Assembly (NCBI GenBank): GCA_028824715.1 | Contig: JAPPCV010000174.1 | Span: 51,834-115,833 of the forward strand | DNA: 64,000 nucleotides | Source: Boseongicola sp. | GTDB lineage: Bacteria > Pseudomonadota > Alphaproteobacteria > Rhodobacterales > Rhodobacteraceae | Direction: 5' to 3' | Shown here: piece by piece, positions 9,912-23,384 of the stretch | Position numbering within the stretch: the first letter of the stretch is position 1 | Layout of the letters: each line of letters starts with the position of its first letter | Position numbers and translations under genes: made by a program | The notes under the pieces: model-generated | Databases searched by the model: none | What the model was told of the DNA's origin: nothing | The model's input: only the letters and a program-made list of their open reading frames with translations

Positions 9912-11348
9912 GTGAACGTCTTGTTCGTCGCCTCTGAATGCGCGCCGTTCATGAAGACCGGTGGCCTGGCCGACGTGATAGGCGCAGTGCCCAAGGCCCT
10001 CGCCGCGGCAGGGACGAACGTCAGGGTGCTCATCCCGGCCTACCCGGCACTGCATGACCTCGCCGGCGGCGGCCGGTCGGTCATGCTCCTTGACGACCTC
10101 TTTGGCGGCAAGGCGGAGGTCAAGGCCGTCAATGCTCAAGGTCTGGACGTCCTGTTGCTGGTCGCGCCGCATCTCTATGACCGGGATGGCAACATCTACC
10201 TGGGTCCTGACGGAAAGGACTGGTCCGACAATCACCTGCGGTTCGCCGCACTTGGTTACGCTGGCGCGGAATTGGCCATTGACGGTGCCGATGGATGGAC
10301 GCCCGACGTCGTGAATTTGCATGACTGGCAGGCCGGCTTGTTGCCCGCGTATCTTTCGCAATCGGGCCGGAGCGCCCCGCCCGCGGTCATGACCATCCAC
10401 AACATTGCGTTCCAAGGCCTCTTCGACGCGTCAGAGCTGGCGAACTTGAAGCTGAAAGCCGAGATGTTCGCAGCGGACGCGGTCGAATACTATGGCAAGA
10501 TCAGTTTCCTCAAGGCAGGCCTGGCCCTGTCTGACAGGATCACCACGGTAAGCCCGAGCTACGCCTGCGAACTGCTCACTCCGGAGTTTGGCATGGGTCT
10601 CGACGGCCTTCTTCGAGAGCGCCGAAGCGACTTGAGCGGTATCCTGAACGGCATCGATCTTGAGATGTGGGATCCGGAATCCGATCCTCACCTTGTCGAA
10701 AACTACTCCCCACGGTCACTCAAGCGCAAAGAGGCAAACAAGCGCGAAGTCGAAGCGCGGTTGGGGTTGCAGCGGCGGGACGGACCTCTCTTTTGCGTTG
10801 TAAGCCGCCTGACATCGCAAAAGGGCCTGGACATGCTGCTGGAGTGTCTGCCGGGCCTGGTGGCTGAGGGCGCAAGCCTTGCCTTGCTCGGATCGGGTGA
10901 CAGCGCGCTGGAACGGCAATTCGCGGAGGCGTCGCGCCGGCACCCCGGGCAGGTCGGCGTGGTGATCGGATATGACGAGCCCCTTTCGCACCTCCTGCAA
11001 GGGGGCAGCGATGCCATTCTCATTCCCTCCCGATTTGAGCCTTGCGGACTGACCCAGCTCTATGGGCTGCGCTACGGCACGCTGCCCGTTGTCGCGAGGA
11101 CTGGCGGCCTGGCTGACACGATCATAGACGCGAACGAGGCGGCACTCGCTGCACAATGCGCGACCGGGTTTCAGTTCGCGCCGATCAACGCCACGATGCT
11201 TGAACAGGCAATCGCACGGGCGTGCGCGATCTATCGGCAACCGGGGATCTGGTCGGCCATGGTGCGCCGGGCGATGCGCCATCCGGTAGGTTGGGACGTC
11301 TCGGCCGCGGCCTACGAAGCGATTTACCGCAGCTTGATTGCGGACTGA
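9912..11348 (+). CDS. glgA: Glycogen synthase (ADP-glucose type, GT5)
   Basis: Transfers glucose from ADP-glucose to the growing alpha-1,4 chain in the cytoplasm. The 478-residue protein begins MNVLFVASECAPFMKTGGLAD, including the KTGGL ADP-glucose-binding motif of GT5 synthases, and has a C-terminal GT-B domain with PSRFEPCGLTQLYGLRYG and RTGGLADTI. It uses a GTG start at 9912, one base beyond the glgC stop. The order glgC-glgA then glgX is common in alphaproteobacterial glycogen operons. Confidence 0.95.
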   Translation: MNVLFVASECAPFMKTGGLADVIGAVPKALAAAGTNVRVLIPAYPALHDLAGGGRSVMLLDDLFGGKAEVKAVNAQGLDVLLLVAPHLYDRDGNIYLGPDGKDWSDNHLRFAALGYAGAELAIDGADGWTPDVVNLHDWQAGLLPAYLSQSGRSAPPAVMTIHNIAFQGLFDASELANLKLKAEMFAADAVEYYGKISFLKAGLALSDRITTVSPSYACELLTPEFGMGLDGLLRERRSDLSGILNGIDLEMWDPESDPHLVENYSPRSLKRKEANKREVEARLGLQRRDGPLFCVVSRLTSQKGLDMLLECLPGLVAEGASLALLGSGDSALERQFAEASRRHPGQVGVVIGYDEPLSHLLQGGSDAILIPSRFEPCGLTQLYGLRYGTLPVVARTGGLADTIIDANEAALAAQCATGFQFAPINATMLEQAIARACAIYRQPGIWSAMVRRAMRHPVGWDVSAAAYEAIYRSLIAD

Positions 11349-11367
11349 GCTGAAGGTTGGCCCCAGG

Positions 11368-17125
<5,758 letters not shown>

Positions 17126-17334
17126 GGTTTGAAGCCATGTCGGACCACGCGGACAGCCTGAAGAGCGCCAGCACGCTGCCGCCCAAATGCCGGAATGGTT
17201 CCAAGACGATGGGGATGTCGAAGAGCAACTGTCCGCCTCTCGTGGAAACGTCGCGCCTGATGACGAAAGGCCGAATAACGTCGCCCGAACTTCGTCCAGC
17301 GACAGGGTCGCCCCTCTTGGCGATCTCGCGAGAC

Positions 17335-17601
17335 TCATTCGCTTTCGCCGACCTGCGGCAGCCGGTCTTCCGGTTCCGGAGGCTGCCCGCCATCCCGAAA
17401 CAGGATGCGCTGCGCCGCATCGACATCGGCCAAAGCGCGCCGCTCGGCGAAGTAGCGCTCGGTGCGAAGCGCGGCGAGCTTCTCGGCGATGGCGACGATC
17501 ACGAACTGGTTGATGCTGGTTCCCTCTTCCCGGCTCACTTCAGCAACGGCGTTCTTGAGAGACATCGGCATTCTCAACGGATAGGAGGAGGTCTGTTTCA
17601 T
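17335..17601 (-). CDS. Putative antitoxin of a PIN toxin-antitoxin pair
   Basis: An 88-residue protein beginning KQTSSYPLRMPMSLKNAVAE and continuing with EEGTSINQFVIVAIAEKLAAL. This is a ribbon-helix-helix-like pattern: a short beta strand with basic and hydrophobic residues, then two helices with the turn at SINQF, as in Arc/HicB/ParD-type antitoxins. The C-terminal ~35 residues are charged and proline-rich and could be the toxin-binding tail. It lies 123 bases downstream of a PIN-domain gene on the same strand. The pairing, DNA binding and autoregulation are inferred from family and context. Confidence 0.65.
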   Translation of the reverse strand: MKQTSSYPLRMPMSLKNAVAEVSREEGTSINQFVIVAIAEKLAALRTERYFAERRALADVDAAQRILFRDGGQPPEPEDRLPQVGESE

Positions 17602-17724
17602 GGTCAGTTTCCGTTCAATGATTGCATGAGCTTCACTCAGTCTTTCCAGGCCGCCCGTCGGTTCGGTTCACTCCGGAGTCCGTCCGGACAAAGGGCGGCG
17701 GCAAGGTTCACGAGGCGCCCTGTT

Positions 17725-18147
17725 TCATGGTCCGATCCTCTTCAGTGCATCCCGGGGCGTCATCAGCACGATTCCGAACCGTTGCGCGGGACCGTTGAAG
17801 TGCCCGGAGTTGAACGTGACGAGCCCGTCCGCCCCACCGTTCACTGCGGCCTCGAGAACCATTTCGTCATTCGGGTCTCGCAACTGCGGGCGCCACTGGA
17901 AGTGCGGAACAACTTCCTTTCCGGCACCACACAGCGCGTTGACCACCTCACCCACATCATTGGCGCTCAGGCCCGACACGGAAAGATGCTGCGACCTGCA
18001 GCACACGGATTCGTATTCCAGCACAAACGGCACGGACATGATCGGCGTGAAGACGCCGGTCACGGCCAATCCAAGCAGGCGTGCGGAAGCACCAGCGGGG
18101 CTGCGCAAGCCAGCGACGACGACATTCGCGTCGATGACGAATTTCAC
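17725..18147 (-). CDS. PIN-domain nuclease, toxin of a toxin-antitoxin pair
   Basis: A 140-residue PIN-fold protein of the COG1569 type, a likely Mg-dependent ribonuclease. The first acidic residue is in MKFVIDANV (Asp6), the second in the FVLEYESV helix (about Glu44), and a third cluster is DPNDEMVLEAA (about residues 91-100). The closing strand LVTFNSGHF has Asn where some relatives have Asp. It starts with GTG 18147, seven bases after GAGG on the minus strand. The toxin precedes its putative antitoxin, opposite to many type II pairs. Target RNA and activity are unknown. Confidence 0.78.
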   Translation of the reverse strand: MKFVIDANVVVAGLRSPAGASARLLGLAVTGVFTPIMSVPFVLEYESVCCRSQHLSVSGLSANDVGEVVNALCGAGKEVVPHFQWRPQLRDPNDEMVLEAAVNGGADGLVTFNSGHFNGPAQRFGIVLMTPRDALKRIGP

Positions 18148-18168
18148 GACAATTCCTCATGCCCCAGA

Positions 18169-18184
18169 ACATCACATATGATGT
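18169..18184 (-). promoter_or_regulatory. Inverted repeat upstream of the PIN toxin, candidate operator
   Basis: ACATCA and TGATGT are perfect inverted arms separated by CATA, 21 bases before the toxin GTG start. An RHH antitoxin commonly binds such a site to repress its own operon; binding here is inference. Confidence 0.4.
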
Positions 18185-19708
18185 CACAATGACAGCGACG
18201 AGGCAAGCGGCGATCAATCGATCTCTGCGCTGAAATCAACAGCGGCGACCCATGAACTCTTCACTTCAAGGGCGGAGCTTCCTTCAGCATGCGGCAGAGT
18301 CGGCAGCCCCGATCTCGTGCCAAGGGTCGCGCGCACGGTTTGCTCGGGGGCCGAAACCAATGCCCTGACACGACGCGTCGCTCCCGCAAGGGATCAGTCG
18401 CCATGCCGACTTGGGATCGCTTCAGCCCGGCGCGGAACGAGCCATGTTTCTGTCCCGGTGCCTCGGCCTGCGCCCACGACAATGCCCGTCGTCCGCTCCG
18501 GCCGAGCGCGTTGAGGGCCCCTTGGGCCTTGGCACGTTGTGTCCGGTTGAGGAAAGGTGCCGCCTCCGCATCCGCGGACCTGGAGGGGTTGAGGCGTGAC
18601 TCCGTTGGGCCGGTCGTGGCACTCGCCTGTCGACGCTCGGCCTGTTCCTTGCGTCGACGGTCTCGCTCGGCATCTCTGCGGTCTTCCTCGGCGCTCTCCC
18701 GGTCCCTGCGCCGCTCATGTCCGGCGGATAGAGCGGCGTAGTTGTCCCACACGGGCTGAACTCCCGTGGCGCCGGCAAGGGCAGGCCTGTCAGGGCCGCA
18801 TGACGTGTTCATCGCGGCCTGGCCTCGCGTCAGGCGGCTTCCGTTTTGGGATCAACAGTCAACGGCCGCTGATGTAGCAACGCATGCGGCTGCTGCGACC
18901 GTCGCAGCAAGAACATTCCATTGCAGATTCATTTGACTGGCTCCCTGCGGTTGCCAGACCGCCCGGCCGGAGCCGGGCCGGGCCGCTGCCAACAACCTTG
19001 CAGTGGAAAGGTCCCTGCCCGTTCGCCAGGGCGTAGGGGAGCTGCCTCGTGCAAGATCAGGCTTGCTCAGCGGGCAGCCCTGCCCAATTGGCCGGTCTCA
19101 CGGAAAGTTGGCGTGCTCAGCCCTCGCAGACGCGCAGGAAAAAGAGCCAAGAGTTGACTGCAACCCGAGCAAGGCGGAGATGGTGGAAGAGCTTGAAATG
19201 CCGGGGTTGTCGATTGACGAAATCCGGGCGGCGTTTTTCCGGCCCTTCGTCTTCCGGCGCAAAGGTTTCGCGTGAGGCGGATTGTCACCTTTCGACATGA
19301 TCCCCAAAACGATCTTGGAAGGAGGCATCTTGCTGCGCGCGTTCCGAGGCAACACGAGCGGTCTTCGGGCGGCTGGCGCGGACGTTGCGCCCGTCGCGGC
19401 AAGAACCAGGTGAAACGACGCGCTCGCCGTCGCTGCGTTCCCCCTCGCTTGTTCGGAACCAGGGTTCAGGGGGGTTCAAGCCGGACTTGACTTCACGGCC
19501 TGTCCAATTTGAACTCTGACGACGGTCGAGCGAGAATCAGCGCCCGTGGAAGCGTCATCGATCCGGATGGCGCGATGCCAGGGTTGAACCTGCCCGCAGG
19601 TCGCGCAACCCCGGTCCAAGGCATCGCAAGTTGAGATGATGCCGGGTGGCGACGAGAATCGGCACGTTGGCCAGCGCCTGGCTGGCCGCCTATGGAGGGG
19701 CGTCGGAC
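18185..19708. other. About 1.5 kb with no gene I can support
   Basis: Several open frames exist on both strands, but all have the Arg/Pro/Ser-rich composition of non-coding GC-rich DNA, no family resemblance and no clear Shine-Dalgarno sequences. The longest (minus strand, 18812 to 18261) includes a charged run rich in Arg, Glu and Asp that could be a coiled coil, but its remainder looks random. The stretch separates the toxin-antitoxin pair from the liv operon and is best read as decayed accessory DNA. Confidence 0.5.
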
Positions 19709-20584
19709 TTGGAATCACTGCAGCTCCTTGTAAGTGGCCTCGCGAATGGCTGCGTCTATGGATTGATCGCGCTGGGTTTCGTGCTGATCTACAAGGCGAC
19801 CGAAGCATTGAACTTCGCCCAAGGCGACATGATGATGCTTGGAGCGTTCGTCACGCTGGGACTGACCAACGATCATTACTGGGCGCTGCCGTTCTGGGCC
19901 TCCGTCCCCATCGCCCTCCTGCTGATGGGCGCCTTTGGCTACGTCCTCGAGGTCACGATCCTCAGGCGGATGTCGGGCCAAAGCCAGATTGCCGTCGTGG
20001 TCCTGACGGTCGCGCTGGGCTTCATCATCCGTTTCCTTGCCGGGGCGATCTGGGGCCACGAACCGCAAAGCCTCGAAAGCCCGATCGCAGGCGTCAATGT
20101 CCGATTTGCAGGCCTGGTGCTGGGGCTTGACGAAGTGGCGGTGATTCTTGTGACCATCGTCCTGACCGGCCTGCTCTATCTTGGCTTTGCCCGCACGAGG
20201 CTCGGACTGGCGATGCAGGCGACCAGCCAGAACCAGCTTGCGGCCTATTACATGGGCATTCCCGTCAAGCGCGTGAGTGCGCTGATCTGGTGCCTGTCAG
20301 GGATTGTCGCGACGGCGGCGGGAATCCTTCTTGCCTCGAAGGGATCCATCGATCCCAATTCCGGATTCCTGGGGATCAAGGCCTTTGCGGCGGCGGTGAT
20401 CGGCGGCCTGGGCTCGCTTCCCGGCGCGCTTCTTGGCGGCCTCGTCATCGGCGTGATCGAGCCTTTCGCTGCCCGCCATGTCGCGGCCGGGTTCAGCCAG
20501 GTCGTGCCGTATGCAGTGCTTCTGCTGGTCCTGATCATCCGGCCGTCAGGCATTCTGTCCCAGGTCCGGGACAAGAAGGTCTAG
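19709..20584 (+). CDS. livH: LivH-type ABC transporter permease
   Basis: First inner-membrane permease of a branched-chain-amino-acid (HAAT) type importer, with about eight hydrophobic segments. LVSGLANGCVYGLIALGFVL and the NFAQGDMMMLGAF motif lie near the N-terminus, and AAAVIGGLGSLPGALLGGL near residue 245. I prefer TTG 19709 because GGAGGGG (19694-19700) lies eight bases upstream and the resulting N-terminus matches LivH proteins (291 residues); a GTG at 19646 would add 21 residues. It is followed after three bases by livM. The CoA ligase in the operon suggests that the substrate is an organic acid rather than an amino acid. Confidence 0.9.
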   Translation: MESLQLLVSGLANGCVYGLIALGFVLIYKATEALNFAQGDMMMLGAFVTLGLTNDHYWALPFWASVPIALLLMGAFGYVLEVTILRRMSGQSQIAVVVLTVALGFIIRFLAGAIWGHEPQSLESPIAGVNVRFAGLVLGLDEVAVILVTIVLTGLLYLGFARTRLGLAMQATSQNQLAAYYMGIPVKRVSALIWCLSGIVATAAGILLASKGSIDPNSGFLGIKAFAAAVIGGLGSLPGALLGGLVIGVIEPFAARHVAAGFSQVVPYAVLLLVLIIRPSGILSQVRDKKV

Positions 20585-20587
20585 CCC

Positions 20588-21688
20588 GTGCGAATCGTGT
20601 TCAAGACCAGTTACGACGCGGACATCGGCCTCTTCGCGCATCGATACCAGGCATTCTGGTACGTCCTGCTCCTTGCTGTCGCCGTCGGCCTGCCATTCGT
20701 GATGAACGACTTCTGGATTGGCGAATTCGCCCTGATGCTGATCTGGGCAATCGCCGGCATGGGCTTGATGATCCTCGTCGGACATGCCGGGCAGCCAAGC
20801 CTGGGTCACGCGGCCTTCATGGCCGTGGGCGCCTACACGAATGTCATCCTTCAGACATCGCTTGGCTGGCCGTTCCTGGTGTCGTTTCCGCTGTCCGGCT
20901 GCGCCGCGGCATTGGCCGGGGCGCTCCTGGCGCTGCCGACGGCGAGACTGCACGGGATCTATCTCGCCATTGCCACGCTTGCGGTCTCGATTCTCGCCGA
21001 AGACGGCATCGTCATGCTTGCGCCCTGGACCGGTGGCGTGTCGGGCATTTTCGCGCCCGACATCCAGATCTTCGGAGTGGGCTTCAACCGGTACGTGAAT
21101 GCTCCGGGCTTCTACTGGCTGACGCTTGGAGTCGCTGTCCTGGTGGTGCTCGGGTACAGGAACATCCTGCGCTCGCCGCTCGGACGGTCCCTTGTAGCGG
21201 TGCGCGACAGCGAGATTTCGGCCCAGGCGATCGGCGTCAACCTGGCTTGGACCAAAGCGGTCTCGTTTGCGCTGTCTTGCGGCGTCACCGGGCTGGCCGG
21301 CGCCCTGATGGGTCACTTTGCCGGCGTCTTCAATCACGAGACATTCACCATCTTCCTGTCCATCACGCTCCTGATGATGATCGTCATCGGCGGCCTCGGC
21401 TCGATTCACGGAGCGTTCCTCGGCGCCATTGTCATCACGTTCCTGCCGCTGGTCATTTCCATTGTCAGGGAGTTTCTGAACGAGAGGTTGGGCACTGCGT
21501 CGGTCATGCCCCCTGGGATCGAGACTGCGGCGTTCGGGGCGATCCTGATTGCCTTCATTCTTCTTGAGCCCATGGGAATCTACGGGCGCTGGGTCAAGAT
21601 ACGCACCTATTTCGAGCTCTTTCCGTTCTGCCGGCGTGACATGTTCCGGCGGCAAAGGGGCTATCTCAGGACGGAGCGCATACGGTGA
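20588..21688 (+). CDS. livM: LivM-type ABC transporter permease
   Basis: Second permease of the HAAT importer, 366 residues. The hydrophobic N-terminal half has the typical AIAGMGLMILVGHAGQPSLG motif (in LivM usually ...GYAGQ.SLGHAAF). The conserved ARLHGIYLAIATLAVS and RDSEISAQAIGVNLAWTKA lie in the middle, and IGGLGSIHGAFLGAI near the C-terminus. It has a longer cytoplasmic C-terminal tail than many LivM proteins (GRWVKIRTYFELFPFCRRD and beyond), a form known from importers linked to acyl-CoA synthetase genes. GTG start 20588; its TGA overlaps the livG GTG by a GTGA junction at 21685. Confidence 0.9.
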   Translation: MRIVFKTSYDADIGLFAHRYQAFWYVLLLAVAVGLPFVMNDFWIGEFALMLIWAIAGMGLMILVGHAGQPSLGHAAFMAVGAYTNVILQTSLGWPFLVSFPLSGCAAALAGALLALPTARLHGIYLAIATLAVSILAEDGIVMLAPWTGGVSGIFAPDIQIFGVGFNRYVNAPGFYWLTLGVAVLVVLGYRNILRSPLGRSLVAVRDSEISAQAIGVNLAWTKAVSFALSCGVTGLAGALMGHFAGVFNHETFTIFLSITLLMMIVIGGLGSIHGAFLGAIVITFLPLVISIVREFLNERLGTASVMPPGIETAAFGAILIAFILLEPMGIYGRWVKIRTYFELFPFCRRDMFRRQRGYLRTERIR

Positions 21689-22464
21689 GCCTGCTGGAAC
21701 TCGAGGATGTCACGATCAGCTTTGGGGGCCTGACCGCCGTCGAAGGCGCATCCTTTTCCGTCAATCCCGGCGAGGTCTTTGCCCTTGTCGGCCCCAACGG
21801 CGCGGGCAAGTCGACGATCTTCAACCTGGTGTCGCGCTACTGCACGCCGAGCGAGGGCGACATTCGCTTCGAAGGCAAGTCGATACTCGGATGCGCCCCG
21901 CATGACATTCCCCGCCTTGGCATCGCACGGACGTTTCAGAACATCGAGCTCTTCGAACATGCGACGGTCCTTCAGAACCTGCTGATCGGGCGCCATACAC
22001 ACCGGCGGTCGAACGCGATTTCCGAGATCCTGCACCTGCCCGGCGTTCGCGTGGAGGAACGCCGCCACCGGCTTGCGGCGGAAAAGGTCATCGACTTCCT
22101 GGATCTGCAGCCGTACCGCGAGAACCTGATCATGGGCCTGCCGTATGGCGTGCGCAAGATCGTCGAACTTGGACGGGCGCTTGCCGTGGAACCGAAGCTT
22201 CTGCTGCTTGACGAGCCGGCGTCCGGACTGTCGGCGGAGGAGACTGACGACGTCGCCTTCTGGATCGAGGACATCAGGAAGGTCATGGGCATCACGGTGC
22301 TGATGGTCGAACACGACATGGGTCTCGTGAGCTCGGTGTCTGATCGCGTGCTTGCGCTTGCGGACGGCAAGACGCTCGTGATCGGCACGCCACAGGAGGT
22401 TCAGAGGGACCCGGCCGTGATCGAGGCCTATATCGGCCTGGGCGACGACGGGGTGGACGAATGA
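21685..22464 (+). CDS. livG: LivG-type ABC transporter ATP-binding protein
   Basis: A 259-residue ATPase of the HAAT importer. Walker A GPNGAGKST is at residues 36-44, and the conserved RTFQNIELF follows further on. The signature helix region reads LPYGVRKIVELGRAL (a degenerate signature typical of LivG), then Walker B LLLLDEPASGLS, and LMVEHDMGLV carries the H-loop. The GTG start overlaps the livM stop. Its own stop overlaps the start of a 43-codon open frame that bridges to livF. Confidence 0.92.
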   Translation: MSLLELEDVTISFGGLTAVEGASFSVNPGEVFALVGPNGAGKSTIFNLVSRYCTPSEGDIRFEGKSILGCAPHDIPRLGIARTFQNIELFEHATVLQNLLIGRHTHRRSNAISEILHLPGVRVEERRHRLAAEKVIDFLDLQPYRENLIMGLPYGVRKIVELGRALAVEPKLLLLDEPASGLSAEETDDVAFWIEDIRKVMGITVLMVEHDMGLVSSVSDRVLALADGKTLVIGTPQEVQRDPAVIEAYIGLGDDGVDE

Positions 22465-22592
22465 CGGCAAGGCTGGACCCGTCCCGAATGCGGGCCATCG
22501 ACAGGGCCTGTGTCGCTCGAAGACGTGGAATTGATTTCGCGGTCGGCAACGAGGACCCTTCCTGTCAAGTCAAGGGTGGAGGGAAAGCTTGA
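22461..22592 (+). CDS. Possible 43-residue bridging peptide between livG and livF
   Basis: An ATG overlaps the livG stop (ATGA at 22461-22464), and the frame runs 43 codons to a TGA that overlaps the TTG start of livF (TTGA at 22589-22592). The translated product starts MTARLDPSRMRAIDRA and is basic, with no family resemblance. Stop-start overlaps at both ends fit translational coupling across the unusually long livG-livF gap. Equally, it could be chance or a leftover of rearrangement. Confidence 0.3.
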   Translation: MTARLDPSRMRAIDRACVARRRGIDFAVGNEDPSCQVKGGGKA

Positions 22593-23374
22593 GCCGACGC
22601 GATGCAGTGCCCATGCTTTCGGTCAGCAACATCGAAAGCTACTACGGCCCGATCATCGCGATTCGCGGCATCAGTCTCGAAGTGCCCAGGCAGCAGATCG
22701 TTGCCGTCCTCGGGGCCAACGGCGCGGGCAAGACCACGCTGCTGAAGACCATCTCGGGCATCATGGAGCCGGAGAAGGGTGCCGTGATGCTTGAAGGACA
22801 GGCGATCGGCGGGGACGATCCCGCCGCCATTGTGCGCAAGGGAGTCGCTCACGTGCCCGAAGGCCGCGAGATTTTCCCGTTGCTGTCCGTCAGGGACAAT
22901 TTGAGGCTAGGCGCCTACACCCGCGCGGTTGCAGACGGCATCGCCAAGGACATGGCGATGGTCTTCGGTTACTTTCCGATCCTGAAGGAGCGGGCGGGGC
23001 AGATGGCCGGGACCCTGTCCGGCGGGCAGCAGCAGATGCTGGCCATTGGCCGCGGGATGATGGCGCGGCCGAGGATCATGCTCCTGGACGAACCCTCGCT
23101 TGGCCTTAGCCCGCTGGCGGTCAAGGAGATCTTCGCCGTCATCCGTCGCCTGAATGTCGAGCAGGGTGTCACGATGATGCTCGTCGAGCAGAATGCCCGT
23201 GCTGCGCTTGAACTGGCGGATTACGGCTACGTGCTCGAACTGGGCCGAGTCGTGATGGAAGGCAGTTCCAGTCGCCTTCTGTCCTCGCCGGACATCCAGG
23301 AATTCTATCTGGGCGTGAAGGAAGGCGGCCAGCGTGGGCAGCGGCGCTGGAAGCGCCGCAAGACCTGGCGCTAG
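22589..23374 (+). CDS. livF: LivF-type ABC transporter ATP-binding protein
   Basis: Second ATPase of the importer, about 261 residues. Walker A GANGAGKTT is near residues 42-50, followed by HVPEGREIFPLLSVRDNLR, the signature LSGGQQQMLAIGRGMM, Walker B IMLLDEPSLGLSP and MLVEQNARAAL. TTG 22589 has GGAGGG five bases upstream; the internal ATG 22613 would drop eight residues. The C-terminus is short and Arg/Lys-rich. The next gene, an acyl-CoA synthetase, starts ten bases after its stop, so the operon continues. Confidence 0.9.
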   Translation: MSRRDAVPMLSVSNIESYYGPIIAIRGISLEVPRQQIVAVLGANGAGKTTLLKTISGIMEPEKGAVMLEGQAIGGDDPAAIVRKGVAHVPEGREIFPLLSVRDNLRLGAYTRAVADGIAKDMAMVFGYFPILKERAGQMAGTLSGGQQQMLAIGRGMMARPRIMLLDEPSLGLSPLAVKEIFAVIRRLNVEQGVTMMLVEQNARAALELADYGYVLELGRVVMEGSSSRLLSSPDIQEFYLGVKEGGQRGQRRWKRRKTWR

Positions 23375-23384
23375 GAGACTTTGA

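Noticed and set aside
18261..18812. Long minus-strand open frame with a charged Arg/Glu/Asp-rich run
   Set aside because: It has no Shine-Dalgarno sequence and no family resemblance, and most of the product has Arg/Pro-rich noise composition. The charged run alone is not enough to call a gene.
19003..19275. Plus-strand frame ending in an acidic-then-basic tail (AEMVEELEMPGLSIDEI)
   Set aside because: The tail looks faintly protein-like but the first two thirds do not, and no start signal is visible.
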